Source: Tholera decimalis (Eukaryota; Arthropoda; Insecta; Lepidoptera; Noctuidae). Taken from it: a stretch of 64,000 nt of DNA. How positions within the stretch are numbered: the stretch's first letter is position 1; every line of letters starts with the position of its first letter. The position numbers and the translations under genes are program-made. Positions 21,835-32,221 of the stretch are shown piece after piece. The stretch is from assembly GCA_943138885.2 (NCBI GenBank), contig OW964548.2:41971564-42035563 (forward strand). The letters run 5' to 3'. The notes under the pieces are model-generated. The model saw only the letters and a program-made list of their open reading frames with translations. It did not search any database and was not told where the DNA came from.

Positions 21835-22370
21835 TTGCTTCCAAAGTGGGTATGCATCGAGATGTAGTAAGGTGGATAAGGGACTCACTCTGCTGTCCTC
21901 GGCTAATGAGAACTGGCGCAAACATGCAGTGCTAGACACTAACGATCGCGGGAGGATATGGCAGAGGAAGGAGCTTCATGGATGTTTTTTTCCGCGCCCT
22001 ACATGAGCCCCACGTAGACCAAGTAGGAAACTGAAGGTTTTATCTGTGCAATTATGGATGAAGTTATCATGACGAATAACTACCGGAAATTTATTGTGAA
22101 GGATAGCACGATTGACATAATTATGTCGGGCATGTCACCGTCCCGCGTCCGGGTGAATCAATACGACACATTATCTCTGGTTATTTTCATCTTGGTGATG
22201 GAGAGTACTTGCACAAGGTCAACCTTGCAGCCAAGATAATATATCAGCAACTTGCTCTGAAATATTCTCTGGTGGAATCGGAAGTGATCGGATATTGGTA
22301 TGTGCCCGAAACAGTTTTTGATAATGGTCATGTTACACTACACTGGGATCGGTCCATCATCATTATCATC
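21835..22370 (+). pseudogene. LINE ORF2 C-terminal fragment, possibly of an RLE-bearing clade
   Basis: Frames include SSANENWRKHAVLDTNDRGR, IWQRKELHG, FICAIMDEVIMTNNYRKFIVKD and, after shifts, LAAKIIYQQLALKYSLVESE, WYVPETVFDNGHVTLHWDRS. I recognise this order from a lepidopteran LINE whose next segment would be an endonuclease-like block beginning with PDI. Here the copy is cut at an (ATC)n run (22351-22372) before that block. Clade assignment is tentative; pseudogene status is clear from the many shifts. Confidence 0.6.
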
Positions 22371-22569
22371 ATCAGGCGTGATCGAGGTAAATACGAACTC
22401 TCATTAAATAAATTCAATTTAATCCATTTTTAGTCCTATACCGTATTTTCATCAAATAGAAAAAAGTTTTTTGACCAAATTACAATTAGTTGAATAATTA
22501 AGAGGCCCCCGAGCAGTTTTAGCCCAGGGCCCCACAAATTCACGATCCGCCCCTGATTGAAAGTATAGC

Positions 22570-22990
22570 GAGGCAGCGCCATCTATCGCATGGAAGAAAG
22601 TTATTGGGTTCAGACTGCACAAAAAGATAAAGTGATAATTTCGAATTTGATAAATCTAAATTAATATTCAAGGCAGTAGGCACTTCAATAAAGCTAAGAT
22701 TCTCAAAGACATAACAAGGTTTTCTTTTACTCCTTTTGGGTATGTTAAACACTGAACGCCATCTATTTTTAAAACCAGGTTTTGAGATATTCGGTTAGAA
22801 GAGAATTACCTACCTTCAGTTTATATCACCGCTTTACTCGTAGACGTTCGGTCAACGCAGAATATTCATAACACTCGTGACATAGCGCCATCTCTGGAAT
22901 AATGACTACATTACACACGTTTTAGTTTACAATGCCTGACTTTGCTTTTGAAACCTGCAATAGTACATTAAATATTTCAAAGATGGCGCT
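22570..22990. other. Cluster of four CTCF-core-like AGATGGCG(C/T) motifs
   Basis: The 10- to 11-mers agcgccatcta (22575-22585), aacgccatcta (22755-22765), agcgccatct (22884-22893) and agatggcgct (22981-22990) fall within 420 bp, three on the minus strand and one on the plus. AGATGGCGC is the core of the insect CTCF binding site, but it also recurs inside lepidopteran repeats. Function is not shown. Confidence 0.3.
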
Positions 22991-23399
22991 GTATAGAAGA
23001 ATAGAATAATATTTTTTAGTTTTGTAGGTATTTGTAAAACATATTCTATATATATTTTGTCATAAATTAAATTATTTGTAGATACATTAGGGTAAAACTG
23101 GCTACTTTGGTTAGCATCTGTTGTATTCAAATTTAATTATGACTTTTCAAATCATTTTCTTTTAATTTTACCTAAGTAAGTACTTTCATGATAACATTTT
23201 TTTTTCATATTTGTAGATAAATAAGTAGGTAACCACAACAAACATAAGCATAACATATTTGCTGTTTGTTAAAAAGTTATCAGCATCCAAATTGGAAAAA
23301 ACAAAAATATTCTTGCACTTATATTCTTGGCGTGTTTTACCTATATTGAATGCCGGAATATCTTTTAAACAAAGTTAAGTAGCAATGGATTTTATACGC
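22991..23399. other. AT-rich spacer
   Basis: No gene or repeat recognised. Confidence 0.5.
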
Positions 23400-23911
23400 C
23401 TTTCGATTATAATATAATATAAACTTTATTTCAGACCTTAGACCATAGTTACAGGTACAAATTTACACATAATAAAACACTTCACCCATCAAAACAGACA
23501 ACAAAACATGTCTTATGTAAGACACAAAAGGAACATAAAACAAATAAATATAATAATTAATAAGCAGTGTGCAGGCGTATCCAATGGCACAGCATTGGAG
23601 AGTCCCACCTATCTGCAAACACTTTAATAATGCTATTTTTGCTGGACCTAACACGATTCAGTAGCGACGCACTTTGCTTCCGTATAAGAGCATGAAACCC
23701 ATCGGTATGCATTTCCGAGAAATGCAGCACTGCAAAATCGTGGTAGTCCCATAAACACCCTAAACGCGTTGTTATATTGAACAAGTAAGGCGTTGTATGT
23801 CCTCAGTGTGTAATTCACCCACAGGCTGCAAGTGTATAATGATGTGCAGTAAGATTTAAAAACTGTAGCTTTGACTGGATGGCTGCAATGTGCGAACGTG
23901 CGGGCCAACAT
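23400..23911 (-). pseudogene. RTE-like LINE ORF2 C-terminus
   Basis: On the minus strand: MLARTFAHCSHPVKATVFKSYC, TSLYTCSLWVNYTLRTYNAL, VQYNNAFRVFMGLPRFCSA, then in other frames MHTDGFHALIRKQSASLLNR and RWDSPMLCHW. This is the conserved end of an RT common in lepidopteran RTE-like LINEs. It ends in 'aataaagtttatattatatt' (3' end near 23405). At least two frameshifts; 5' end truncated at about 23911. Confidence 0.75.
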
Positions 23912-23924
23912 ATTACACCGTACC

Positions 23925-24547
23925 TACAATGAAAGTATATTTTTTTTACTATACAATCAATATACAAATACAAATATGTTTATTATTTCACCATGGTAAA
24001 CAATACAATATAAATACACTGTCACCTAAAATAGGATTCGCGGTTAACCTACTTACAAATAATTGCTTATCATCACGTTTCATTTTATATGGAAAGAAAA
24101 AATAAAACATTTTTTATAATAGAAAAAAAGAAACAAAATATCTAAAACAGTATTAAAAAATAATAAATAGGGGAAACTAAGTAACATTTATTTAAACATG
24201 CCAAACTTATATTACGTATCATTAAATTAATTAAATTAAATATGTAAGTACGAAATGTGTACGAGTGTGATGTCTGAGCGTGTGTGTGTGTGTGTGTATG
24301 ATGAAGGTATGTTTTGTATGTGAGGAATTGATGAATAATGAAAGACGTGGGTAGTGAAAGGATTGTGCGTGATTTGTAATTGGTGGACGTGTTTTAGCTA
24401 GGAACGTAAAGTAGGTTTTCAGTTTCTATGGAATTTAATGCAGCGAGGAAGGCTTTTGCTACTGATTTAAACTTGAAATGTGTTAGATTATACAAATGTA
24501 CTTTTTTACTATTTTTTTTTAAAGACTAGGAGCTGCAATGTAGACAT
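23925..24547 (-). pseudogene. LINE 3' portion, downstream half split by the Gypsy element
   Basis: Minus strand: the end of an RT (LYNLTHFKFKSVAKAFLAAL, NSIETENLLYVPS stop near 24397) followed by an AT-rich 3' UTR. The upstream half is on the other side of the LTR element at 29967-30125. A (TG)n run lies at 24279-24298. Confidence 0.65.
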
Positions 24548-25600
24548 TGTAGCGTAAATAAAATTAAGTGCACAGTAAAACACAAACCGCTACTTAACAC
24601 GTTTAATTTTGATTAAAAGGAAAAAGATAGAAAACAAGTACTTAATTAAAAAATATAAAAAAGTTAAATCTTAGTTATTATTGGGAACCTTTCAGTGATG
24701 GCGTGGGTTAACTTAGCGGAAAGAAAAAGAATGTTATCGAAAGTATTATGCAAATATTTTTAACTTACCTAACAAAAAAATCGATTGCAATCGGTTATAG
24801 CTAGGCGAATACGCATTATTAGTAATTTTAATTACAAAAACACTAAGAGCATCCAACGCGTCTTGATAGGCCTTAGGTTAGAAAGAGTTTTTGACGTGAG
24901 AATTTTTAGATTAGAAATATACAAATTAGGTGCACTATTTAAAATAGAACTCCTGCTGCGAAAACTCGGTAATTCCTGGACGGCTGAACACGACTGTGGG
25001 AAGTAACGTAGAAATCACGGAGCCACTGCGCTGCGGAGTCCGCATCTACCTCGTACTCGCTTCAGGCCTTTGAGATGGACGTCTCAGGCACAGGATGTGC
25101 TCGGATATCGGGCGAGAGCGCCCCGACCTCCGTCGTCGATAACCGACGTCGCTTGCCCGTAGGGTGGAGCCAAAAATTGGCTTGTAACGGGATCTAAACA
25201 AAAAAGAAACTTCAGACCACCGATGCAAGCTGAATCTTTGATTAATTATGAAACTAGTGCGAAATGGATCGAAAAGAAAAAAGGCGACAATACATACCAA
25301 ATTAACCAGAAAATCACCCACAGACTATCCTTTTGCTAGGACACTTTATATTTTTTATTGGGTTTACACCAACAGAAAAAAACTTTCACTTCATAATTTC
25401 GATATTAATCACAAAAAATAAGGTCGACCATCACTTATCGGGTCCCAAAAATGTAATGACGCCATCAAAAGGCAAACAACCGACGATTTTTTCACGATTC
25501 CTGGTTCAAATGTGAATAACAGCTATGAAGAAAAAAATTTTTATTGAAAAGTTTGAATTAGGATTGGAGGAGGTTTTAACCGTAGCGGTTTTACGCTACA
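24548..25600 (-). repeat. Gypsy 3' LTR
   Basis: Length 1053 bp, with 11-bp terminal palindrome TGTAGCGTAAA/TTTACGCTACA. Differs from the other LTR at about 24850 (c/a), 25458 (a/g) and in an A/T run near 25538. Confidence 0.95.
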
Positions 25601-25617
25601 GTACCCCATTCCCAGTA
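25601..25617 (-). other. Polypurine tract of the Gypsy element
   Basis: On the minus strand 'ctgggaatggggtac' runs directly into the 3' LTR start. Purine-rich sequence at this position primes plus-strand DNA synthesis. Confidence 0.6.
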
Positions 25618-25639
25618 AAAAAATTGAGAGTAGCAACCC

Positions 25640-25735
25640 TAAAGGTGAGTGGCAACCCTAAAGGAAAGGTGAGTGACAACCCTAAAAGAAAGGTGGTTGA
25701 CAACCCTAAAAGAAAGGTGAGAGATCAACCCAAGT
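25640..25735. repeat. Short tandem array (about 25-bp unit)
   Basis: Four imperfect repeats of 'caaccctaaargaaaggtg' inside the untranslated 3' part of the LTR element. A second small array with unit 'acacaacaacagattgaaa' follows at 25788-25850. Confidence 0.75.
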
Positions 25736-26225
25736 GAATGTATCAACCCAGTGAGAGGGTGACAACGCTATAACAGATTGACATCACAACAACAGATTGA
25801 AAACACAACAACAGATTGAAAACACAATAACAGACTGACCACACAAAAGGGATAGCATCAACCAAGAGTGAAAACCATAATATACAAATTAAATAAACTA
25901 GCCTAACTAACTTTAAACTAAATACATCAAATCAACAACATCGAAGTGCAGCTGATACTGAATAAAATTGAAAGCCGGCCTCCAGTTTAGACGTTAACAG
26001 TGCGAGCTTCAGATGCGTCTCCTAAACCTACATTAGAATAGAAAAACAAACGATAGATCTAGAGTAATATTCTTAAATATATAGGAACAAAGAACAATAA
26101 TCAACACGAAAAAAATAAGAGTTGAGATTAAGAAATAACTTAAAAATACGACGAAAACTCAAAGGAAGTCAAACAAAAACTCGAAGTCGAACACAAAAGC
26201 TCGAAGTCAGATAAAAACTCGAAGT

Positions 26226-26450
26226 GAGACACGACTCAAAGTCCAACACGAATCAAAGTCAAACACAACTCAGAGTCAAACACGACTCAAAGTCGAACAC
26301 GACTCAAAGTCAAACACGACTCAAAGTCAAACACGACTCAAAGTCAAACACGACTCAAAGTCAAACACGACTCAAAGTCAAACACGACTCAAAGTCAAAC
26401 ACGACTCAAAGTCAAACACGACTCAAAGTCAAACACGACTCAAGACTGAA
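26226..26450. repeat. 17-bp tandem array
   Basis: About 13 copies of the 17-mer ACACGACTCAAAGTCAA, very uniform in the centre and decaying at the edges (26160-26225 are degenerate units). Because 17 is not a multiple of 3, the array shows a 17-residue periodic open frame on the plus strand; this is a by-product and not a gene. It lies downstream of the integrase within the LTR element. Confidence 0.92.
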
Positions 26451-26704
26451 TTTAAGAGCTTAAGTTATAGAGGGATAAGTTAGAAGGTTAAGTTAAAGAG
26501 AGAGGGTTAAGTTGAAGAGGGTGGACCTTAAATCAAAATCAAAAATACGACGCCTAATGAGAGGAAATGGTTATGAATAAATATTAACTCCAGGGAGGAA
26601 TGAGGGTCGAAATAATAAAAAAGGTGTCGTTGATTGAAAACTAATGGCCTAACATAAGTAATGCTGATTAAGTTAAGAATATGGAACAAATTAATTCATT
26701 TAAG

Positions 26705-27715
26705 TCATTTAAGTATGTCTTTTATATGATATTGTCCAATATGATGAGAATCACAGTCTTGTAGGACATATGTAGTCATGGAGATGACTCTGATCACACG
26801 ACATTTAATGAAACGAGGAGCAAGCTTTCCTGTAAAGTATTCAGCAGCTGACGATTTTGAAAAATTACGCCTCCATACAATGTCGCCGGCATTAAGTGTA
26901 ATAGCCGTCCGGTTCGTATTGTAATTTCGTGAATTACGGAGAAAAGCAGAAGAAAGATTGTCCGCTACTTTTGCGTAAATCTCGGCGAGCGAAGTCAGAT
27001 TACTCGCGTGTTGTTCCCGACTTTCAGCTAAATTAGTGCTTAGAGTCTGGTTATTCGCACGCGATGAATCCATACAGACTTCTCTACCGAATATGAGAGA
27101 GTTTGGCGTAAACCCTGTGGCTAAATTAATACATGAATTGAGGTAAAGTTTGACCTTGGGTAACAATTTAGCCCAATTCCTTTGGTTCTCGCCAACCAAT
27201 ATGCTCAAACAAGTAACGACACTTTGGTTATAACGTTCTACCGTGTTTGCTTGTGGAGTGTAATAAGGGGTATATGTAGGGGATTCAATGCGAAACGATC
27301 TAAGAAAGTTTAAAAACTGATTACTACGAAAAACGGTAGCATTATCACAGAGAATAGACCGTGGAACTCCGAAGTTAAAAAATATTTCAGATTCCAAAGC
27401 TTTTATAACTGAATTGGCGTCAATCCTTTTAAGGGGCACTAACCAAACATATTTAGAAAAAACATCGACCATAGATAAAATGTATTTGAACCCATAATAA
27501 GCGATTGGAAGCGGTCCAATAACGTCGATAGAAATCATCTGTAAAGGTAAAGAAACTTCCTTTGGATAACACATATGACCACGTGGTTGGGAATTCGCGA
27601 TCTTATAAGCTTTACAAACCTCACATTGCCTTAAAGTCTCAGAAACATCTCGAAACATATTTGGCCAGTAAAAGTTATCCTTGAGCTTAAAATAAGTCGT
27701 TCTTTTGAGTTGTGA
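26705..27715 (-). pseudogene. Gypsy integrase, N-terminally truncated
   Basis: Integrase inserts the element cDNA. From about 27715 the minus strand reads HSQLKRTTYFKLKDNFYWPN, then CEVCK: the remnants of the HHCC zinc domain. The catalytic core has Asp in ISIDVIGPLP, Asp in SILCDNATVF and Glu in PQANTVERYN. By count 35 residues lie between the second and third (D,D35E). A GPY/F-like C-terminal region follows (LNAGDIVWRRN, KLAPRFIKCRVIRV). The core frame (27658-26705) is uninterrupted. The upstream part of pol is deleted and the frame does not join gag, so production of active integrase is unlikely. Confidence 0.9.
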
Positions 27716-28253
27716 GTGATAATTTCTAATAGTTCAGATTTATCGACTGGTTTACGTAATGTATCATTCAATTGAGAAATCTGATGCACAAAATGTAAAA
27801 CAGGTTGATCTGATTTCTGTTTTGTATTTCTAACTTGTTGACCGGTTTTAAACTCGAAATCAATTTCTCCGAATGTATTGAAGAAATTTTCTTTTAATTC
27901 GGGGTAAGTCATATCAGGTCGACGGATTGACCTATAATAATTCAAGGCGCGACCGGATAACACTTCGTGGAAGCGTTTAAGCAGATATCTGTCAGTTATG
28001 TCGTCTGAATCCTTCTCTTCTTCGATACTGGTAAAAAATTTCGAACACTGGTATCTCCAGTATAATTTATGTTCCATTTTCTTAGCGAAAATCGTTTTAG
28101 AAGGTAACCGGGACAGTCCTCGGATTTCATAGGAGAAGGTAAGTTAGAACGACTAGTACCCGGAGTGGGCCTAGGTGGAATGGGAGGAGGTCTAGAAATA
28201 ATAATACTTTCGTGTAAAGGAGTCTCACCGATAGAACCTTCTTCGGACATTTT
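27700..28253 (-). pseudogene. Gypsy gag, partial
   Basis: Starts MSEEGSIGETPLHESIIIS near 28250 with a Pro-rich stretch (RPPPIPPRPTPGTSRS). After a frameshift around 28080-28100 it continues as the capsid-like region HKLYWRYQCSKFFTSI..DRYLLKRFHEVLSGRALNYY, RPDMTYPELKENFFNTFGEI. It runs out at VDKSELLEI where the pol deletion begins. No zinc knuckle remains. Family by resemblance to Gypsy gag; moderate confidence in exact limits. Confidence 0.75.
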
Positions 28254-28892
28254 TAAACACAAAATAGAAATAGATTAAATGAAAGAGAGCGGGACTTAGC
28301 AGGAAATCGTTAGATATCGTGCCGTGATATCGATACGGGAAGAAGACAACAAAATGAACGTCAAAGGAATCCGCTGGGCTAAGAATCCAACAAAAACAGA
28401 TACTAGCAAATAGCAGAAAAGCAAACAGACGGGCTAAAAAAAAAGGTAGACACTAGCACACGACCATTCAAAAAGCTTACCTTTGGTCACGATGCCTAAC
28501 CATCCACACATCAAACACACTCTACGGGAAACTAACTACCGCTACCTACTGGGATAAAATAAAACTCGGAATAGATACGTACATTTTGGGAGAAAATAAA
28601 AGAATTGGAAATTGGGTATAGTTACAAAGTTAATCTTTAAAATTGAATTTCACAAACATCACACAATTTAGCAAAGAACATAAATTCAGTTAGCAATTCT
28701 GTAGTCCAGTCGTATGAATCGGGAAAACATTCAAGACAGGTAATCCTTTTAACTTCCATACGGGTATCTGACCAATTCTAAAACCTGAAACTCACAACAA
28801 GAAAGGTGAAAATTAAAGATTGCTCTCAAGAGCAACCACACACGAGATAACAAAAAAAAAAGGTATTTTAGTAATAATTAATATGCAAACTT

Positions 28893-28910
28893 ACTTTAAT
28901 TCGGGCGCCA
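28893..28910 (-). other. Primer-binding site, tRNA-Lys type
   Basis: Minus-strand TGGCGCCCGAATTAAAG lies three bases inside the 5' LTR. TGGCGCCCGAA is complementary to the 3' end of tRNA-Lys. It fixes the direction of the element. Confidence 0.8.
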
Positions 28911-28913
28911 TAT

Positions 28914-29966
28914 TGTAGCGTAAATAAAATTAAGTGCACAGTAAAACACAAACCGCTACTTAACACGTTTAATTTTGATTAAAAGGAAAAAGATAGAAAA
29001 CAAGTACTTAATTAAAAAATATAAAAAAGTTAAATCTTAGTTATTATTGGGAACCTTTCAGTGATGGCGTGGGTTAACTTAGCGGAAAGAAAAAGAATGT
29101 TATCGAAAGTATTATGCAAATATTTTTAACTTACCTAACAAAAAAATCGATTGCAATCGGTTATAGCTAGGCGAATACGCATTATTAGTAATTTTAATTA
29201 CAAAAACACTAAGAGCATACAACGCGTCTTGATAGGCCTTAGGTTAGAAAGAGTTTTTGACGTGAGAATTTTTAGATTAGAAATATACAAATTAGGTGCA
29301 CTATTTAAAATAGAACTCCTGCTGCGAAAACTCGGTAATTCCTGGACGGCTGAACACGACTGTGGGAAGTAACGTAGAAATCACGGAGCCACTGCGCTGC
29401 GGAGTCCGCATCTACCTCGTACTCGCTTCAGGCCTTTGAGATGGACGTCTCAGGCACAGGATGTGCTCGGATATCGGGCGAGAGCGCCCCGACCTCCGTC
29501 GTCGATAACCGACGTCGCTTGCCCGTAGGGTGGAGCCAAAAATTGGCTTGTAACGGGATCTAAACAAAAAAGAAACTTCAGACCACCGATGCAAGCTGAA
29601 TCTTTGATTAATTATGAAACTAGTGCGAAATGGATCGAAAAGAAAAAAGGCGACAATACATACCAAATTAACCAGAAAATCACCCACAGACTATCCTTTT
29701 GCTAGGACACTTTATATTTTTTATTGGGTTTACACCAACAGAAAAAAACTTTCACTTCATAATTTCGATATTAATCACAAAAAATAAGGTCGACCATCAC
29801 TTATCGGGTCCCAAAAATGTAATGACGCCGTCAAAAGGCAAACAACCGACGATTTTTTCACGATTCCTGGTTCAAATGTGAATAACAGCTATGAAGAAAA
29901 AATTTTTTATTGAAAAGTTTGAATTAGGATTGGAGGAGGTTTTAACCGTAGCGGTTTTACGCTACA
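28914..29966 (-). repeat. Gypsy 5' LTR
   Basis: Length 1053 bp, virtually identical to 24548-25600. It would contain the promoter for minus-strand transcription; no TATA box could be singled out with confidence. Confidence 0.95.
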
Positions 29967-30125
29967 ACATGTCGTTTTTCAAAAATTGTACTATGCGGCG
30001 TAATTAATTGCCGTACATTATGAACTCCTATTTCTTTATATAGCATATCTGTAGGGTATAGTCGCGGTTTGCCAGTGAGGACTTTCAGTACTGCAATATG
30101 CTGATCTTTACTCGAACCAAGGCCC
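29967..30125 (-). pseudogene. LINE RT C-terminus, upstream half
   Basis: Minus strand SKDQHIAVLKVLTGKPRLYP, TDMLYKEIGVHNVRQLITPH up to the LTR at 29966; continues at 24547. It resembles the AVLKV..YP...L......VRQL block of the LINEs at 36.8 and 48 kb. Confidence 0.75.
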
Positions 30126-30714
30126 AAAACTAAAAGACCAAGACCTTTAAAAGTGATGATGTGAAGTGGTCTTTAGACAAACCTACCAATAGGTACTAAG
30201 TACTCATTTCATGGTTTACGAAATTTGATACACTCTTTTATCTAACCTTGAAATAAGTTTTTTTACACAAAAATCAACGGTAAGTATTCTAGATAAAAAA
30301 AACCGGTTCAGTGCATGTGGGGCCCCATGCAGTGTAGGGTTCCGTAATACACTACAACGCCAAGTGCGAGTTGGGTTAGCTGACCAAGAGTTCGGTACCA
30401 TGCTCTGACAAAAACAGACTACTCTGTTTTACACAAATAAGCACTTGTTCTAAATATTTCTCTATAAAATTTTTCCTTAAAAGAGTAAGCGAGTAGAATG
30501 CAGTTAATCGACTATTACTCGTTACCTTGTGAAGCCAACTTAGGTCTGATAGTTGGTTCCATTTGACTTCGTTATATGTAGACACTACTACCGTAAATTT
30601 TGAATTCCTACCTACAATGACTTAGTTGGTAGGGGGGAGGGGGGATACTTGAACTTAACGAAAATTAGCACATTACACTTAATATTTCGCAAACGGATCA
30701 CTGAATCGAAAATT
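30126..30714. other. Noncoding spacer with a dispersed-repeat scrap
   Basis: 'gtgtagggttccgtaatacac' (30335) is a fragment of the ggttccgta repeat family. Nothing else recognised. Confidence 0.4.
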
Positions 30715-30990
30715 GGTCATTGGTGCTGGAGAAGAATGCTTAGGGTGTCGTGACGAACGCATCTATACTGGACGAACTCAACTTTAGACGGTGCCTGTCT
30801 TCTATAGTACTAGCACGCACTTTAACTTTCTTTGGCAATGACTCCGTGGACAGACTAAATGAAGGCAGCAACAAAATGCCCTGCTCATGAGTGTACCAGA
30901 AAGGCTGCGGTGTGACAAGAATGAGGACTGTTCTTGATTGACGACCACGACCTTTCAAGAATGAATCGACTAAGAAGAAGACTTCTCCCA
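30715..30990 (+). pseudogene. RTE-like LINE ORF2 C-terminal fragment
   Basis: Reads WCWRRMLRVS, TNASILDELNFRRCLSSIV, LARTLTFFGNDSVDRL with frameshifts, matching the WCWRRMLRVPWT..TN.SIL.EL.I..RL motif at the end of RTE/Dong-like endonuclease-RT proteins. Both ends are truncated. Confidence 0.7.
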
Positions 30991-31197
30991 TCTTTGGGAC
31001 GGGATCTGCCAGTAAGACGACATAAATTTGCATCTCCCAAGTCCCTTAACCGATTCTCACTGCCACTAAAAGATCGCTTTCACAGTCCCTTTTACTACCC
31101 ATCTTTGACTACATTGATGTCAGTTATTTCGTTCTTAATCAGGTGCAACTAAATTAACTTGATCATTTTCAAAACTGCTACATGCGATTTATCAATA

Positions 31198-31947
31198 AAC
31201 AGGGTGGCCCGTTTACAGTGGTCCAAAGATTTTTCAGCTTGAGAGCATCATAAGTGATCATTTAAAACATACTTAGAGTTAAGCGAAAACTTATGGTTTC
31301 GAAGTTGTTTTTTTTTTTTTTAATAAGCCGAAGTTTCTATATTTTTGACACAAAACCACTCTGTTATTAAAAGTACTGGACCGAATCGAATGAAATTTGG
31401 TATAAGCATGGTGCAATAATCTACCTATCACGCTATAGGCCCATCTGGTGTAAATAATTAGACTGAGTTTTTTATTGGAACTTTTTCCGTAGTTATTTTT
31501 AACTTTTCGGAAAAGGATAGATTTTAGAAAAAATCCTGTGAAACAAAAATGTACCGCCAAGGTTTTGCTGACACTCCTAAAATGTACCTTAACATAGTTG
31601 TCCTTCGATTGCAACATCTTCAAATATAACATCATGTACATTAACACATGAAAATCGAAAAATTACGAAATTTTTAACTAATTATTTACACTAGATGAGC
31701 CTATAGCACGATACGTAGATTATTGCACTATGCTTAAACCAAATTTCATTCGATTCGGTCCAGTACTTTTCATAACAGAGTTTAGGTTTTGTGTCAAAAA
31801 TATTGAAATTTCAGGTAATTTAAGAAAAAAAATACATAATTTATAAACCATAAGTTTTCGCTTCACTAAAGTATGCTTTAAATGATCACTTATGATGCTC
31901 TCAAGCTGAAAAAAATCCTTGGACTACTGTAAACGGGCCACCCTATG
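31198..31947. mobile_element. Foldback/MITE-like element with about 300-bp TIRs
   Basis: The left arm (from AGGGTGGCCCGTTTACAG at 31201) and the right arm (ending CTGTAAACGGGCCACCCT at 31944) are inverted copies over about 300 bp. Shared blocks include 'cttgagagcatcataagtg', 'cgaaaacttatggttt' and 'gaatcgaatgaaatttggt'. TA dinucleotides at 31196-31197 and 31948-31949 would be the target duplication, suggesting Tc1/mariner affinity. Together the arms span most of the 750 bp. No coding. Confidence 0.82.
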
Positions 31948-31949
31948 TA

Positions 31950-32005
31950 TAAAACGCTTCCGTTACTGACTGAATGACAGACAACGCACAGCCGAAACTA
32001 CTGGA
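31950..32005 (+). repeat. Helitron-like repeat, 5' part, split by hAT
   Basis: 'gactgaatgacagacaacgc' and 'acagccgaaactactgg' run into the hAT at 32006 and continue at 35897 with 'gggcgcaagaagctgaaatt'. The 3' end there is '..gcgtagtcgcgggcaatagctaat' near 36040. Confidence 0.7.
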
Positions 32006-32221
32006 TAGTGTTGCCCAAAATCAGTCTTGGTCTTGCAGTATTGGTCTTGTTCTTGCATTTTTGCAACACCAAGTCCACCTAATTTTAGCAATACCAAGAC
32101 CAAGACTTACCCTGCAAGATTTGAGCAAGAACAAGACTACGCCTGAGAGACTCTTGCGTCTTGCAGTTTGGTCAGACTGTGTGTTGGTTGAGTTATTATT
32201 ATTAAAATGAGAAAAGTTTAT

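Larger units (their letters stand above)
17416..22555. mobile_element. hAT element loaded with nested insertions
   Basis: Left end CAGGGGTGGACTACC and right end GATCCGCCCCTG form a short hAT-type TIR (CAGGGGYGGA), with subterminal 'gggccc' clusters on both sides. The perfect 8-bp target duplication ATTGAAAG lies at 17408-17415 and 22556-22563. No hAT transposase is visible; the interior is filled by other elements: a mariner fragment, two LINE fragments, a second mariner, and an unassigned TIR element inside that mariner. The outer hAT is therefore the oldest layer. Confidence 0.9.
24548..29966 (-). mobile_element. Gypsy-type LTR retrotransposon, young, internally deleted
   Basis: Two 1053-bp LTRs (24548-25600 and 28914-29966) start TGTAGCGTAAA and end TTTACGCTACA. 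They are flanked by the 4-bp target duplication ACAT (24544-24547, 29967-29970). I count only about three differences between the LTRs, so insertion was recent. Transcription runs on the minus strand: primer-binding site near 28910, gag, integrase, purine-rich tract by 25601. Protease, reverse transcriptase and RNase H are missing because gag is joined directly to integrase, so the copy is non-autonomous. It inserted into a minus-strand LINE. Confidence 0.95.

Noticed and set aside
23400..24547. CRISPR-like or bacterial features
   Set aside because: No regularly spaced repeats with unique spacers; the sequence is eukaryotic with LINE-type RT fragments.
26224..26463. 79-codon periodic frame (HDSKSNTTQSQTRLKVK repeats)
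   Set aside because: It is the automatic translation of a 17-bp tandem array; the period of 17 codons follows from 17 x 3 and there is no other coding signal.
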